Shown here in pieces: positions 43,104 through 53,483 of a stretch of 64,000 nucleotides of DNA (position 1 is the first letter of the stretch; every line of letters begins with the position of its first letter). This stretch comes from Capronia americana. Lineage: Eukaryota; Ascomycota; Eurotiomycetes; Chaetothyriales; Herpotrichiellaceae. Location of the stretch: contig JADWQD010000011.1 of NCBI GenBank assembly GCA_016110215.1, positions 1,426,001 to 1,490,000 on the forward strand. The letters are read 5' to 3'. The position numbers and the translations under genes were made by a program. The notes under the pieces are model-generated. The model saw nothing but the letters and a program-made list of their open reading frames with translations, did not search any database and had not been told where the DNA came from.

Positions 43104-44396
43104 ATGTCGAAGTTGTTGGTGCCTTGCCTGATAGCATACCGAAGAAGATGGAGAGAAGAGACGAGAGTAACAGCACTCGAAGTCGGAAACAACTGACCTC
43201 TACCTCGTACACGGAATCCTATCCGATGCCCAATATTGAACCCCCCCACATATCTCTTGTCTGGGATCTCTCCGTGCTATCCGGACTAGGTGTGCTTCTT
43301 CGTCAGTGGTCCGAGATGGATGTTGGAGCCAAATGACCACTCTACTCTTCCCAGCGAGGGCAGACACACAGGCAAGACAGGTTACCGTTACCCACCCAAA
43401 GATATTCCGCCGGTGCGCTAAGTGAGACGAAATTGTAAGACGAGAGACGACAACACAATATATTGGGGTCTCGGGTCTGTGCTCACAAAACGCGACTCGA
43501 TGGCCGTTAAAGGTTCTCTGATGGGAGAAGTACATGAGCTGTCGTTGAGCCATTCAGCAACTCTTCTCAATGCAGAACTAACCCCATCATCAGGCATCGC
43601 GACAGCTTCTCTTTTCAAGCCTTCAACCGCGCAAGCATGGTGCAGACAATGAGGAGGAGCTGGAGCGGAACGTAACTTATGCGGACACGCGACGCGCAAT
43701 GTCGTACCGCGCGCATTTCGGGTTATTCGGCAAACATTCCCCGTTTAGGCATTCCCTGGGTAGTCCACCGTACTATAACAGGCCAAATAGCGCCGAGAGT
43801 ACGGCGTACGATGAAGGCAAGCAGACGCACCTGGGCAAGAAGGAACTGTTGGGAAAGGCACAAAGTGCGTGCGGTATGACATTGCGTGCTAAGTCGTGTG
43901 TCCGTATACGTCCCATCAATCTCGGCCCCGTTGATTGGCATAGCATCCAAGTTGTGATCTGTGATCTCTTGTCTACTTCTACTACATGCTGCAATTCCTA
44001 GAAAGATCAATGGCCTAGAAGGAAGGCAGGGAGATTTTCCTCGATAAACATACGTATTGGGCAACGGAGCAGAAACCTTGGAGGGCAGAGTGCGCGAGCC
44101 AAGGTTGCATGGATGTACACAGTAATACAGTACATACGTATCCCAGTTACCCGGGCCGCCGTTGAGAGCAAATGTGGCCCACCATGCGGAGTACGTGGAC
44201 GTCCGGTACCCAATGGTTGAAGTAACTAATCGTTGTAGTTAGTTTGTTACAAGACCTCGCTGATGCTGGCATAACGGTCATCTGGAGTGTGAACTGAGAC
44301 ATCAAGCAACTCTCTGTGGTCGCATAGATAGATACCTTGCATCGTCATCTGCACCCAACACTGGAAACGACGATACCGACGATTAACGCAACGACG
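43104..44396. other. Intergenic region, 1.3 kb
   Basis: A 100-codon frame at 43699-44001 begins MSYRAHFGLFG and is the only one with slight protein character; I cannot support it as a gene. No repeat or RNA seen. Confidence 0.35.
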
Positions 44397-45001
44397 ATGC
44401 CACAAAATAAAGATCGTCTATACATTGCCCTATACGCCCGTGGAGGCTCAGCCACGATGCCTGGCAAGGAAGACACGTACGTAATACCCCGCAAGATAGC
44501 TCTACATCCATATAATATTGCTCATATGGCCGTCGAGCTAGATACCATTGGTCATTCATAGTCGGGCCGAAAACAGAAGTACAAGGAGGGCATGGCACAC
44601 GCTATCATGCTAAAGAAAGGCCGAAGCAAGGAGGTGGATCGGAATGGTATTTCGAAGAGCGTGAATGTCCCTTGGCTCCAACCAACATGTTGCTCGTCCG
44701 CATCATGATTGCGAAAGTGGAAGATAACGGTCGACTCTCAAATATAATGCGAAGCACGCCCATAAGACAGGGTGAACAAGGCTGGAACTGTGTCTCCTGG
44801 ATTAAGGAGGTGCTCGAGAAGCTCCAAGGAGAGACCAAAGCGCTTGGCACAAAAGTGATTGAGTGGGGAAAGGTTCGGGACGGGGCCATGGGATACTGCC
44901 AGAGGAAGAAGGATGAGCATCGCTTTGACGGCAAAGGAAACTTTGACATGAGTGTAGTTCCAACATATGACTTGGTTGAAGGGAAGGAGACAGTGCCATG
45001 A
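44397..45001 (+). CDS. Small uncharacterised fungal family protein, copy 1
   Basis: Two exons, 44397-44476 and 44542-45001, for 179 residues. The start DRLYIALYARGGSA and the joined junction DTYHWS, then VGPKTE, RYHA, EWYFEERE and RSTPIRQGEQGWNCVSWIKEVLEKL line up block for block with the gene at 58801-59463 (RLYIALYPRGGSS, SYHWALVVGP, RFHVAH, LRDTPIRGDDSAFNCLTWVREAFRKL). I believe this is the family listed as DUF6914, but cannot confirm the number. The His in YHW and the Cys in WNCVSW/FNCLTW are conserved in both copies, like a papain-type (NlpC/P60 or PPPDE-like) Cys-His layout; that is a suggestion only. Its stop lies 13 bp from the stop of the convergent phosphotransferase gene. Confidence 0.8.
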
Positions 45002-45014
45002 GAGACTTTGCATG

Positions 45015-45821
45015 TCAAAAGTCACCAAAGTATTTTTGGCGGATATGCTCCATCGAAAGCTCTGATGGATACGGGTCCAAGAATCGATCAATCTCAACCC
45101 GCCAGAAGGAGTTCTGAGGATTCACCTGACAGGCAGTCGTGTATTCCCAGTAATCTGGATACCATCCGGAGGTTTCCCAGTCAATGATCCCAACGATCTG
45201 GTCTCCCCGCACCAGCACGTTGAGGCTGCTTAGATCGCCATGCGTGAAGACCAAGGGCCAATCTCCACGGTGGAGCTCAATGAGCTTATTGATGTCCGGT
45301 TCATTTCCTGGATCAAAGGAAATCCCGTGTCGTAGGTAGCTGTGAAAATCGGCGATACTAGCAAACGGCCCAAACTGTGACGAGGAACCCGGTAGGCGAC
45401 AATCGAAAAGCTGACCACCATCAACATTTGCGATACTCTGGCCTTGTGAGGGTGGAATGGTTCGCATTTCTCGAACCATCTCTTTTAGCTGTGAGAGGAT
45501 TGCGCTCTGTGACTCAGGGCTGCGGTCTACCCATCCGCTACCGAGCATGTCACCTCTAATTCTTTTCATCACGATATATGTTTGGCCATGGTGAGTAAAT
45601 GCACAAATAACCTTGGGTACTGGGATCGACGTGTGCTCGGAAATAAAGCGTATAGTAGATGCCTCAGCCAGGTTGACAAGCCGCCCGTGTTTGACGCAGA
45701 TTCGCTTGGAAAGGAGGAGTACGCGGCCGCTGTGAGGTCGACGGCGTTTGAAAAGCTTGACGGCGAGAAGGACAAGAAGGCGATAGAGCACTCGGTCATT
45801 AACCGGCGGTGACTGTGTCAT
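45015..45821 (-). CDS. APH-family phosphotransferase
   Basis: Intronless gene for 268 residues. Kinase-like landmarks are present and apparently intact: ICVKHG with the ATP-binding Lys (about 44), a helix with AEASTIRFI, the hinge YIVMKRIRG, the catalytic loop FTHGDLSSLNVLV (Asp and Asn present) and IIDWETSGWYPDYWEY in place of DFG. It belongs to the expanded mould family of choline/aminoglycoside-kinase-like proteins, whose small-molecule substrates are mostly unknown. It is convergent with the small gene to its left and leaves only 13 bp between the stop codons, so the two transcripts should overlap in their 3' ends. Confidence 0.87.
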   Translation of the reverse strand: MTQSPPVNDRVLYRLLVLLAVKLFKRRRPHSGRVLLLSKRICVKHGRLVNLAEASTIRFISEHTSIPVPKVICAFTHHGQTYIVMKRIRGDMLGSGWVDRSPESQSAILSQLKEMVREMRTIPPSQGQSIANVDGGQLFDCRLPGSSSQFGPFASIADFHSYLRHGISFDPGNEPDINKLIELHRGDWPLVFTHGDLSSLNVLVRGDQIVGIIDWETSGWYPDYWEYTTACQVNPQNSFWRVEIDRFLDPYPSELSMEHIRQKYFGDF

Positions 45822-46753
45822 TGGAAAGGAAACGAATGGCAGTGTTGAAACGATTGAGTGATTGCCGCAGGGAAGGGCGTTCGCATTGGATTGACGCCGA
45901 GTGTCACGTGAATGTGCTTAGTCAGGAACTTGGCGGAGATGTGGCCCCATGCCAAGGCCTCATCACTTTCATACTGGGTGATCTTGAGATGCGCTTCCAC
46001 CGCTGACCGACCGTGCTATCAAGCATGCCATAGGGTGGGGGATTGTTTACTTATGGCGAGTCGAGGCACCTAGACTTTCAAGCCATTGGCAGTGTCGACA
46101 GAGCTAGATGAGGGGGCGCTTCCGGCTCGCTCTATGTGTTGACGACGGTGTCCCGCAACCGTTCCATCAGCAACGATTTCCACTTTTGCCGCACACCATA
46201 CCTCTTGTGCAATAGTTGGAGACATTCGTGGACCTGCAAGCCGCCAGTGAGGGTGAGCCTTCCAAGGTCCGACCTCTTTTCGACGATCCGGAAACGGAAA
46301 TCCTATCAGAATAGGACAAACGTGATGCTATGACGGCTGCTGTCTCCCGCAACTGTACTCATACCTCAATCGTGTCGTATCTGCTATGGAAAGGAACCGC
46401 TACACAAACGGCCATTGAGCAAAAGGAGCTTCCCGTCCTCGAAGCCTTCTTCGAGAATAAGGCCAGCCTAATAAACTACGAGGGGGTTGGATAGAAACGA
46501 TCAACTTAGCCTTAGGGATGTCAGACACTTGGCGCTCTTTGTTCTCGCTCTCGCTCTCGCTCTCGCTCTCGCTCTCGTCCAGGTCCTGAAACACAGTATG
46601 TCCTCACTCTGGTGGTGTCGACGAACTTATCGGGCGCGCGATCTGTCAAATCTCGATAGCGTTGAGTACATAGCAACTGACTTGCGATCTCTTGTCACGG
46701 ATGGGGCGGAGAGGAAGGCTCTCCATGATGCCGGTGAGCTGGTTCCCTGATGC
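45822..46753. other. Intergenic region with a CTCGCT microsatellite
   Basis: The hexamer CTCGCT repeats almost perfectly at about 46544-46578. The frame 46487-46750 that translates it into an Ala-Leu run is not convincing on its own, although it may include decayed upstream sequence of the kinase relic that follows. Nothing else stands out. Confidence 0.45.
46544..46578. repeat. CTCGCT microsatellite
   Basis: Almost perfect tandem CTCGCT hexamers. In one frame it would encode alternating Ala and Leu, and on the other strand Glu-Ser repeats, which explains the odd open frames here. Confidence 0.85.
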
Positions 46754-47150
46754 ATGACTAGGTACTTACTTGTCGACAAGTCCGCGGCCGGTGTGCTGAA
46801 ATCGAGGGGATCTGCAGTGGTGTACGGGATTGATGATAAAACGGTAATGAAGGAGTACTACGCACCCAAAACTGTGACGGGACTGTCGAGCGTCGCGCAT
46901 ATCAACGCCTGGGCAGTCATCCCGACATCGCGGAATATCTGGGCTAGTAGCTGCCCACCGGATGGGTCTATGTGCTCGAGTGAAGACGCCTACTTCGGTC
47001 GATCTGTCAACAACCCGGTGAGGCGAGGCGAGATCGCATCTCGCATCCGACCAAACAAACTCCTTTGGCCAAAGCATGCCGCAGAAGGTCTTCCTATGTA
47101 TCAGCATGTGCATGCAGCCTTGATGAACTGCCACGCCCGTAGCTGCAAGC
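46754..47150 (+). pseudogene. Decayed protein-kinase gene (frameshifts and stops)
   Basis: Pieces of a fungal Ser/Thr kinase-like domain lie in order but in different frames. Frame 2 gives the glycine-loop and beta-3 region AGVLKSRGSAVVYGIDDKTVMKEYYAP (to about 46867). Frame 1 continues with NCDGTVERRAYQRLGSHPDIAEYLG (from 46870), hits two stops at 46945-46950, then WVYVLE, a third stop at 46981, and RRLLRSICQQPGEA. Frame 2 returns with LLWPKHAAEGLPMYQHVHA at about 47060. Together these match the N-lobe and the start of the C-lobe of a known mould kinase family. No catalytic HRD-like loop remains. Two frameshifts and three stops make it a clear relic. Confidence 0.75.
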
Positions 47151-47870
47151 ATTGACGTATGGTACAGTATGTAAGCATGGCTCGCCCATGGAGACAGACA
47201 GTATATCGCACCCGAGAAACGAACCATGATTGTATGGCAGGGACAGAATTTAAAATCGTCAGCGTCTTTGCCCCCTTTTCTTTTACCGCGTCAACTGCAT
47301 CTCCAGGATGGCTCCGCGGGCTGGTCTGTCATGACACCCTTGTCACTCGATCACGATCACGATGAATACCCATTGCAGCTCAATCAAGTTCAATATTCAG
47401 TACAAGCCGGGCCCCATACAGACCGTGGATCTCATATCAACCAGCCCACCCGAGACAGATTGAACCTTTTTGCATCGTCTTTGCTTGGAATAGCCCAGTG
47501 CGAACCCATGAAGAAAGAACCATGACATCTCCTTTAAAAACAATGTGCTCCTCTGTGCGCCTTGCCATGTCATATCGAATTCAAGTCATTCCAGCGAGTC
47601 CTGCCTGACTAAACACAGCCATTTTCATCATCGTCGAGATCCACGCCCAGCACAAAGTCGTTCCGTAATCACAGCACGTGTAGCCAGTCCAGATCCCATC
47701 CATGTACATGTACAGAATCCCCACATCGTCGTGACCGAGTGCACTGATGACGGCTGGTTCGCCATCGTTGCCACTTGAAATGAAGAGAGGAATTTGGCCA
47801 CCGTCATCACATCAGGGCGGTGTATTCACAGTGATATGCTCACGCTCAGGTGGTGATGAGTCTCGCAGCA
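47151..47870. other. Intergenic region, 720 bp
   Basis: It lies between the kinase relic and the 3' end of CDC14. It may include further decayed kinase sequence. No gene, repeat or RNA is recognised. Confidence 0.4.
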
Positions 47871-49948
47871 CTACCGCTTGACGCTGACTGGACCATGGCT
47901 GGCACTGCCAACGCGACCACTGGTCTTTCGAATCTTCATCTTGTCTTCTCCACCGCTGCGACGAGGAGACTCACGGGTTGATCTTGTCTTTGCAACACCC
48001 ATGGCGCCCATCCCGCTGGCAGATCGCGGGGTCTTCCGGGTGGTGGCTTCAGCTTTCTCACTTCGGGTGCTAAGTTTCAGGTTCTCCTGTTCCTGGGCGA
48101 GCTCGTCCCAGATGGCATTGGTATCTTCCAGCCGAAAATTGACGTCGCCATCGTCTTCATAGATGCCCACGGTATCGCCAAGATCGAATGACTTGGTCAC
48201 TGTTGTGGTGGTGGTGGTATACGACACGCTCCTAGCCTTGCCCTTGCTACCGGGACTCTTGCTCTGGCTTCGCCGTGATGCTGCTCTCTGGAGAATGAGC
48301 TCCTCTTCGCTGTCAAGGCCGTTGGTGCTTTGTCGGTGAGTCTCCGCGGCGACGACTTCACTTTCAGCCTTGGTTCCGTTGACACTCATGGCGCCAGAAG
48401 TCGATCGAGAATATGGGTGTTGCCGAGGATCCATACGAGCATACTTTCGGGGCTGGCCAGGCGTCGGGGCTGGCAGATTCTCATCCGGGTAGGTATTTGC
48501 CACATCATTGCCATCGATTTCACCGAGCGCAGTCCGCGGGGCGCTGGATCGTTCGGGTGTTGCCATCTGCGCACCACTCGACAGACGCATGGGGGTCTTG
48601 GTCGACATGCCCCGGGGGGTCGATGGCTTGGAAAGTTCCATCTTCGCCTTCCATTGATCTTCCAGGTACCACTCGCGGAATTGTCCTTGGTTCAGATGAA
48701 GCCAATGTTGTTGTGGACCAACCACCATTCCCGGACGCATGAAGCGCATGAAAGAAATTACTTCGTTCGCGGTGAAGCCGTGGCGATAGATCAGGTAAGC
48801 GCCAATCAAGCAGCCGGTTCGCCCGAGACCAGCCTTGCAGTGGACGGCGATCCCCTTCTTCTTGGCAATTGTGTCGCGAGCAAGCTTGATGAATTTTCGG
48901 ACGATGGCCAAGGCAGGACAGGTTCCATCTTCAAAGATCATATCGATGTGCTGGATACCAAGAGCGGTGAAGTATGTTGGGCAGTAAAGCTCCGAGTTGA
49001 GTCGTACGACCAGGCCAACATTACGCTGGACAAAGTGGGTCAGGACGTTCTTGAACGGTTCCGGTATCCTGGCATGCTGGATCTCAGGAATGCAAGATGG
49101 GAGGGTCGCATATGCTGGCGAGGAGATCGGGATAGGTGTGGTAGGCTCGGACTGCGGTGACGCAAACGCGACGAACTGAGGCGACACCCAGTTGAAATCA
49201 CCTTGGTCGACTCGTTCATATCGCTCATATCTAAGAGGAGAGTCAGCAACGTGCGTCGTGTCCGTGGTCGAGAAGACATACTCTTCGAGGTTGAATTCTT
49301 TCAGCTGGCACAGGTTCTCCTCCTTTGCCTTCCAGACGCCGTACACGATGTCTTGGATGTTCAGAATGAAATCAGCCTGGCTATATCCGGCATCTCTGAA
49401 TGGCATGTAAGGAGGGTCTGCCTGTGCGATCGGTGCGAGAGCCAGATGGGGAGGCCATGCTTGAATCAATACCATGTAGCATGCAACCAAACACGCCGCA
49501 TTGGCACGGCTTCTTGCGTCAGCTCTGCTCCAGAACACCACCGCCTTGTCATTATTGGCCGGGTCACCCAATATCTCGTGAAATTGCACCGCAAATCTGT
49601 ACAGGTGGCCGATGTGCAGAGGGCCAAAGTCGGCGTGGAAGGCGTTGTAGAGCAAGGTGTCGTCGATGGTGAAGTAGACTGGGGGTGGCCGGAGCTTTGC
49701 AGGAGTGGGCATCGGCTGTGCCTTGGACGACCGCTTCTGCGGCGATCGCTTGGGCTGCGTCGGATACGGGAAAGGAGTATGCTCGTCAGGTGCGTGGGTG
49801 TACGATGCTAGGTAAAGTCGGTCTGTGGGTGAAGTTGTCAGTCTTGCCCATCGCAGTGAGGGGCAATGTTTTGTTTCAAGATTTATTTACCTTGGATGTA
49901 CTCGATGACCTGGCCATAGCTGGCAGCATGCCCCAACGAAGGCGCCAT
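47871..49948 (-). CDS. CDC14: CDC14 dual-specificity protein phosphatase
   Basis: Three minus-strand exons, 49948-49891, 49822-49282 and 49230-47871, for 652 residues. The 51-bp second intron has no stop and keeps the frame, but removing it restores the conserved NLEEYERYERVDQGDFNWVSP. The N-terminal domain begins VIEYIQDRLYLASY, and the catalytic domain carries the P-loop VHCKAGLGRTG (nucleophile Cys about 331) with RPGMVVGPQQHWLH behind it. The C-terminal 250 residues are Ser/Pro-rich with many SP/TP sites and basic patches, as in regulatory tails of Cdc14. It reverses Cdk phosphorylation at mitotic exit and septation, moving between nucleolus, spindle pole and septum. Confidence 0.96.
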
Positions 49949-50421
49949 CGCTGGTCAGGAAGGAGGTCGAGCGCTATTGCTTGCCGTGCTGGAATCGTGG
50001 CGATAGAGGTGCTTGAGAAAATAGTTGCGCAGAAGCTGGGGGCGCTGGACACGGGCGGAGTGCTTGTCAACAAGCTGTGGGATTGGAATGTGTCTAGCTC
50101 TGCGGCATATCACTGCGACGGCGCAGCGCAACGACGGAGCAAAGCAGCATAGATCTCTAAGAGGATGAAGAGGGCGACGGGGGGGTTAAAGATGCGACGA
50201 CTGACTGGAGATGATAGAGCGGTGATGTGGGAAATGCGAGGTGCAGGTTGCAATATGTGGAATGAAACAGGGATGCCACTACGTCGTCGATGTTTACACG
50301 CCGTTTCCCAGCAACGGCGCCGTCGAGTCGCCACACATTTTCCCTCTTTCTTTGTCCCACCCAGCATCCTGGTCCATACCCAGTACTGCGTTGGACCCAA
50401 GGAGTCTAATGCACCGCCTTC
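49949..50421. promoter_or_regulatory. Divergent promoter region CDC14 / PCC1
   Basis: About 470 bp between divergent start codons. The frames across it are not coding by appearance. Confidence 0.45.
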
Positions 50422-50822
50422 ATGGTGAATCCCGCTCCCCAGTCCGACTTCCCCTGCTCACTGTGCGTTCAGGCTCCCGGCTCCCCTTATTGACCTACGC
50501 CCCGTCGCTGATTCTGCCTTCCAGAGTGATTGATGTTCCGCTTCTGAGCCCCCGCCTCGCCTCCACCGCCATGCGCGCTTTGCAGGTCGACGCGGAGCTG
50601 TCTCCTTTGGTGCGGCGCAATTTCACCTTGGTTGCCGCGGATGTGGCCGACGAGCAGAACAATGGCGGGCACGATTCCTACAAGACCATCCTTCGCACCG
50701 AGTATAGCGCAACTACCAACCGCATGCTTCGCGTCGCCGTCAATGGCTTCATGGAATCCCTAGGGGTTGTGCTTCAGGTGATGCAGGAATTAGATGTGGA
50801 TGTGTTTGAGACAAAATCATGA
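50422..50822 (+). CDS. PCC1: Pcc1-like subunit of the KEOPS/EKC complex
   Basis: Two exons, 50422-50462 and 50525-50822, for 112 residues. The join gives FPCSLVIDVPLLSPRLASTAMRALQVD, the beta strand and helix that open the Pcc1 fold, followed by ELSPLVRRNFTL, LRTEYSATTNRMLRVAVNGFMESLGVVLQVM and the C-terminal helix. Pcc1 is the small dimerising subunit of KEOPS, needed for the t6A modification of tRNAs and for telomere upkeep. It is somewhat longer than yeast Pcc1 (88 residues) because of a loop around residues 55-65. The 62-bp intron starts GTGCGT and ends TTCCAG. Confidence 0.9.
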
Positions 50823-51108
50823 CCTGCACTGGATGCTGCTCCTCAATGCAGACCAAGTCAGGAGCGAAATGAATCAGCCATGGATAACAAGATGGGTCAA
50901 TAGATCAATGTTTCGGTATCATTACGGTGGCGGCATAGCTTGCCTTTTTAGCAGCGACATCGGTGCCACAGTTTCGGTGACGAATTGATCTCTGCCTTGG
51001 TCCCGGCTGCTGATTGCCATCTTGCCCAGACTCGTTCGCAAGTTGCTCAGTTCATTCGTTCCACCACTTCTCGGCTCGCTCCATTTCTGCTCTCCCCCGG
51101 ATCGGTTG

Positions 51109-53045
51109 CTATCCAAGACTCCGAACACCTGCTTGGTGTGGCTTGCGCGTGGCTTCCGATCCTTCCCCTGCCCTCGAGACTTCAGAAGGTTCCCTGACGC
51201 TATGAAGGATGAAGCATGAATTTGGCACATCAAGACGTGTCTCGGTACGCTTGATTGGCGGTAGATTTGAACCAGGGATTTGGCTGATGCTGTTCAGAGC
51301 CGCACCACCGTACGAGATCATGCCGAAATGATGAGGCACAAATTGGACTCCTGTAGCGTTGTTGTCGGCATCCTTCACCGCATCGTCCCGGCTGTCAGGG
51401 TCTGCGCTCGTACCCAGCATCACAATGGTGGTCTTTCTCTCGGGAAGCCGAGATATATGCTTCTGACCTTGAGTCTCTGCAGACGCGGGGCTCGGAGAGT
51501 GTACCAGGAACTCCACGCTGCTCGATGGGGGTATTATACCACGCGATCCGAGGGCTTCCACGATGCTTTGGTCACTGTCGAGGTCGGGGAATCCAGCCGT
51601 CGACTGGACTTCTTGGGCTTCAAAGTTCACCGCAGCTTCCAGGGAGAGGAGGCCTTGCCGCTTGCCCCAACCTCCTCCACCGCCGGATACTTTGAAAAGT
51701 TTTGCTCCTCGCCATAACGCCTCCAGGACGTTTAGGGGAGGGTATGGCTGTCCATCTCTGCTACCTTCTTCAGGCGTCGTCATTCCTTGAGGGCGTATAA
51801 GCGCATAGACAAGAAGTGGTCCCTGCGCAGTGCTCGTAGGATTGCGACCGATGAATGCGTGAACAGCCTTTTCTAGCTCTTGGGATGCAGGGACAGCTTC
51901 AGTGCCGACTTCGATCTGGGCCAGGACGTTGCCCATAGATCCAACTACCTTTCTAGGTTCGGTCAACCGTTGGAGCGGACTAGATCCCGCCTTCACAACC
52001 TCATCTGAGTAGCAGCCCAAGTATATCCGGCACGAAGCAAGTGGTTTTCGGTATCGATAGTGGATGGATGCCTCTCTGGTTTCGTCGAGCTTGATATTCC
52101 AGCGATCTTCGAATAATGTAGCCCGTTTGCCATTGACGAAAATAGTGTTGGCGACTGGTAAGCTTACGTACCGCGAGGTGACCGTGGGTTGATCGTCGCC
52201 GGCGTCGAGATCACTGGGGGTAAACGCGGTGGCGAACTTGAGTGTTGTGGTGGGCTCGTCCTCTGAGCCACCATGCGCTGTCCCTGGAGCATAGTAAGAG
52301 CTGAAGCGTCCCTTATCGGAACTCAGAAAGACTGCAAGCCCTTCCGTCCCAGTAAGACCAGGCGAGGGTCGGGCTACGCTGAGTGAAACCGGGGCAGGTA
52401 CAGGAAGTGCATCGACCACACCGTAAATGCAATTGACGAACACTTTGGAGGGTTGTCCAGAGAATGAGCGGCGGCCATGATACAGTACTGGAAGAAGGTC
52501 CTTGGCAAAGTCTATGGTTTCAAGTAAAGAAGCCAGAGACGGCGTCGCCAATACGACGATGGTCCTCACCAATCCCTTTTTGTCATAATCCTTTCGAACG
52601 ATCGATAGCAATTCTTCTAGGTTCTGCGGTTGCATTAGAGCCTGTAAGCACAAGTCCAGAGAGGGGCTCGTGGGTTGACGAGATGTGTCTTGTGAAGGGG
52701 CGTTCCACTCACCACGAGGGCCGGATCCTTCGTCAACCAGGTGAATCCTTCCCGGATGACTCCACTTCTACCATCATAGGGGGTGAATCTGACGCCAGAA
52801 GCTCGAGATGGTCGAGGCGTATGTTTCGCTCCGGCCACAGAAGTATATGGTCCAGATGTTGGCCCAGGCAAAGGAGCTCTTTGAGGTTTTGCAGCGTGCG
52901 GGAACGCGGCTCCTTTGCGTTCTGCAGAAGCTGGCGCATCCAGCACCACCCTTTTGAACAAACCCCGTCTCAGTTCGAACGTGCCATGATGGTGGACGTC
53001 AATCGCTGCTTTCCATTTGCGGCCAGGCAAGACTCCTCTTAGCAT
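51109..53045 (-). CDS. Conserved protein of unknown function
   Basis: Two minus-strand exons, 53045-52713 and 52641-51109, for 621 residues. The frame extends upstream to 53135 but without an ATG, so the start MLRGVLPGRKWKAAID at 53045 was chosen; its basic, acid-poor first 15 residues could be a mitochondrial presequence. Recognisable but unassigned blocks are DVHHHGTFELRRGLFKR, FTWLTKDPAL, KVFVNCIYGVVDALP, the FVNGKRATLFEDRWN segment, a GGGGGWGKRQGLLSLE glycine loop and FGMISYGGAALNSI near the end. The overall strand-rich layout is faintly like FIST-type sensor proteins, but I cannot assign it. No membrane segments. The exact 3' end may differ if a further intron exists. Confidence 0.7.
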
Positions 53046-53483
53046 CGCTTGAGCTCGACCGACACGCGCGTCTCGGGCCCACAGAGGTGGAATTCGAGCA
53101 AGTGTGCGTCCCAACAACCCCTCGCCGAAGGGCACAAGACCTTGTCAAACGTCTGTGTTGTTTGTGGATAGATATGAAGATGGCGTGGGAAGGTCAAGTT
53201 CGGGGAGACGGATTTCTTGGCTGTGGAAATACTCGGTAGCCTCGTCGGACCAGGGGTAGGCGAGGCTGCCGGCAGCAGACTAATTCACCAGCTCAATACA
53301 AGAGCAATCGAGATTCAATCTTGGTATCTTCTGTTCTATCAATCTCTCCTCGTAAGACTATTTGAGTTGAGCCACCTCTGGGCTTTTCACGTTACAGTAC
53401 ATTGCATGAGCACAAAGCGGCTATCATCTCGGCCAAAATATGAATACACGGCTTGAAAAAATTCACATAGTCGTCAATCACTC
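53046..53483. other. Intergenic region, about 440 bp
   Basis: Upstream of the preceding gene and downstream of the CFEM gene. An upstream 5' exon of the unknown protein could lie here, but none is obvious. Confidence 0.35.

Noticed and set aside
43699..44001. A 100-codon plus-strand frame starting MSYRAHFG
   Set aside because: Slightly protein-like but with no motif, neighbour or splice evidence.
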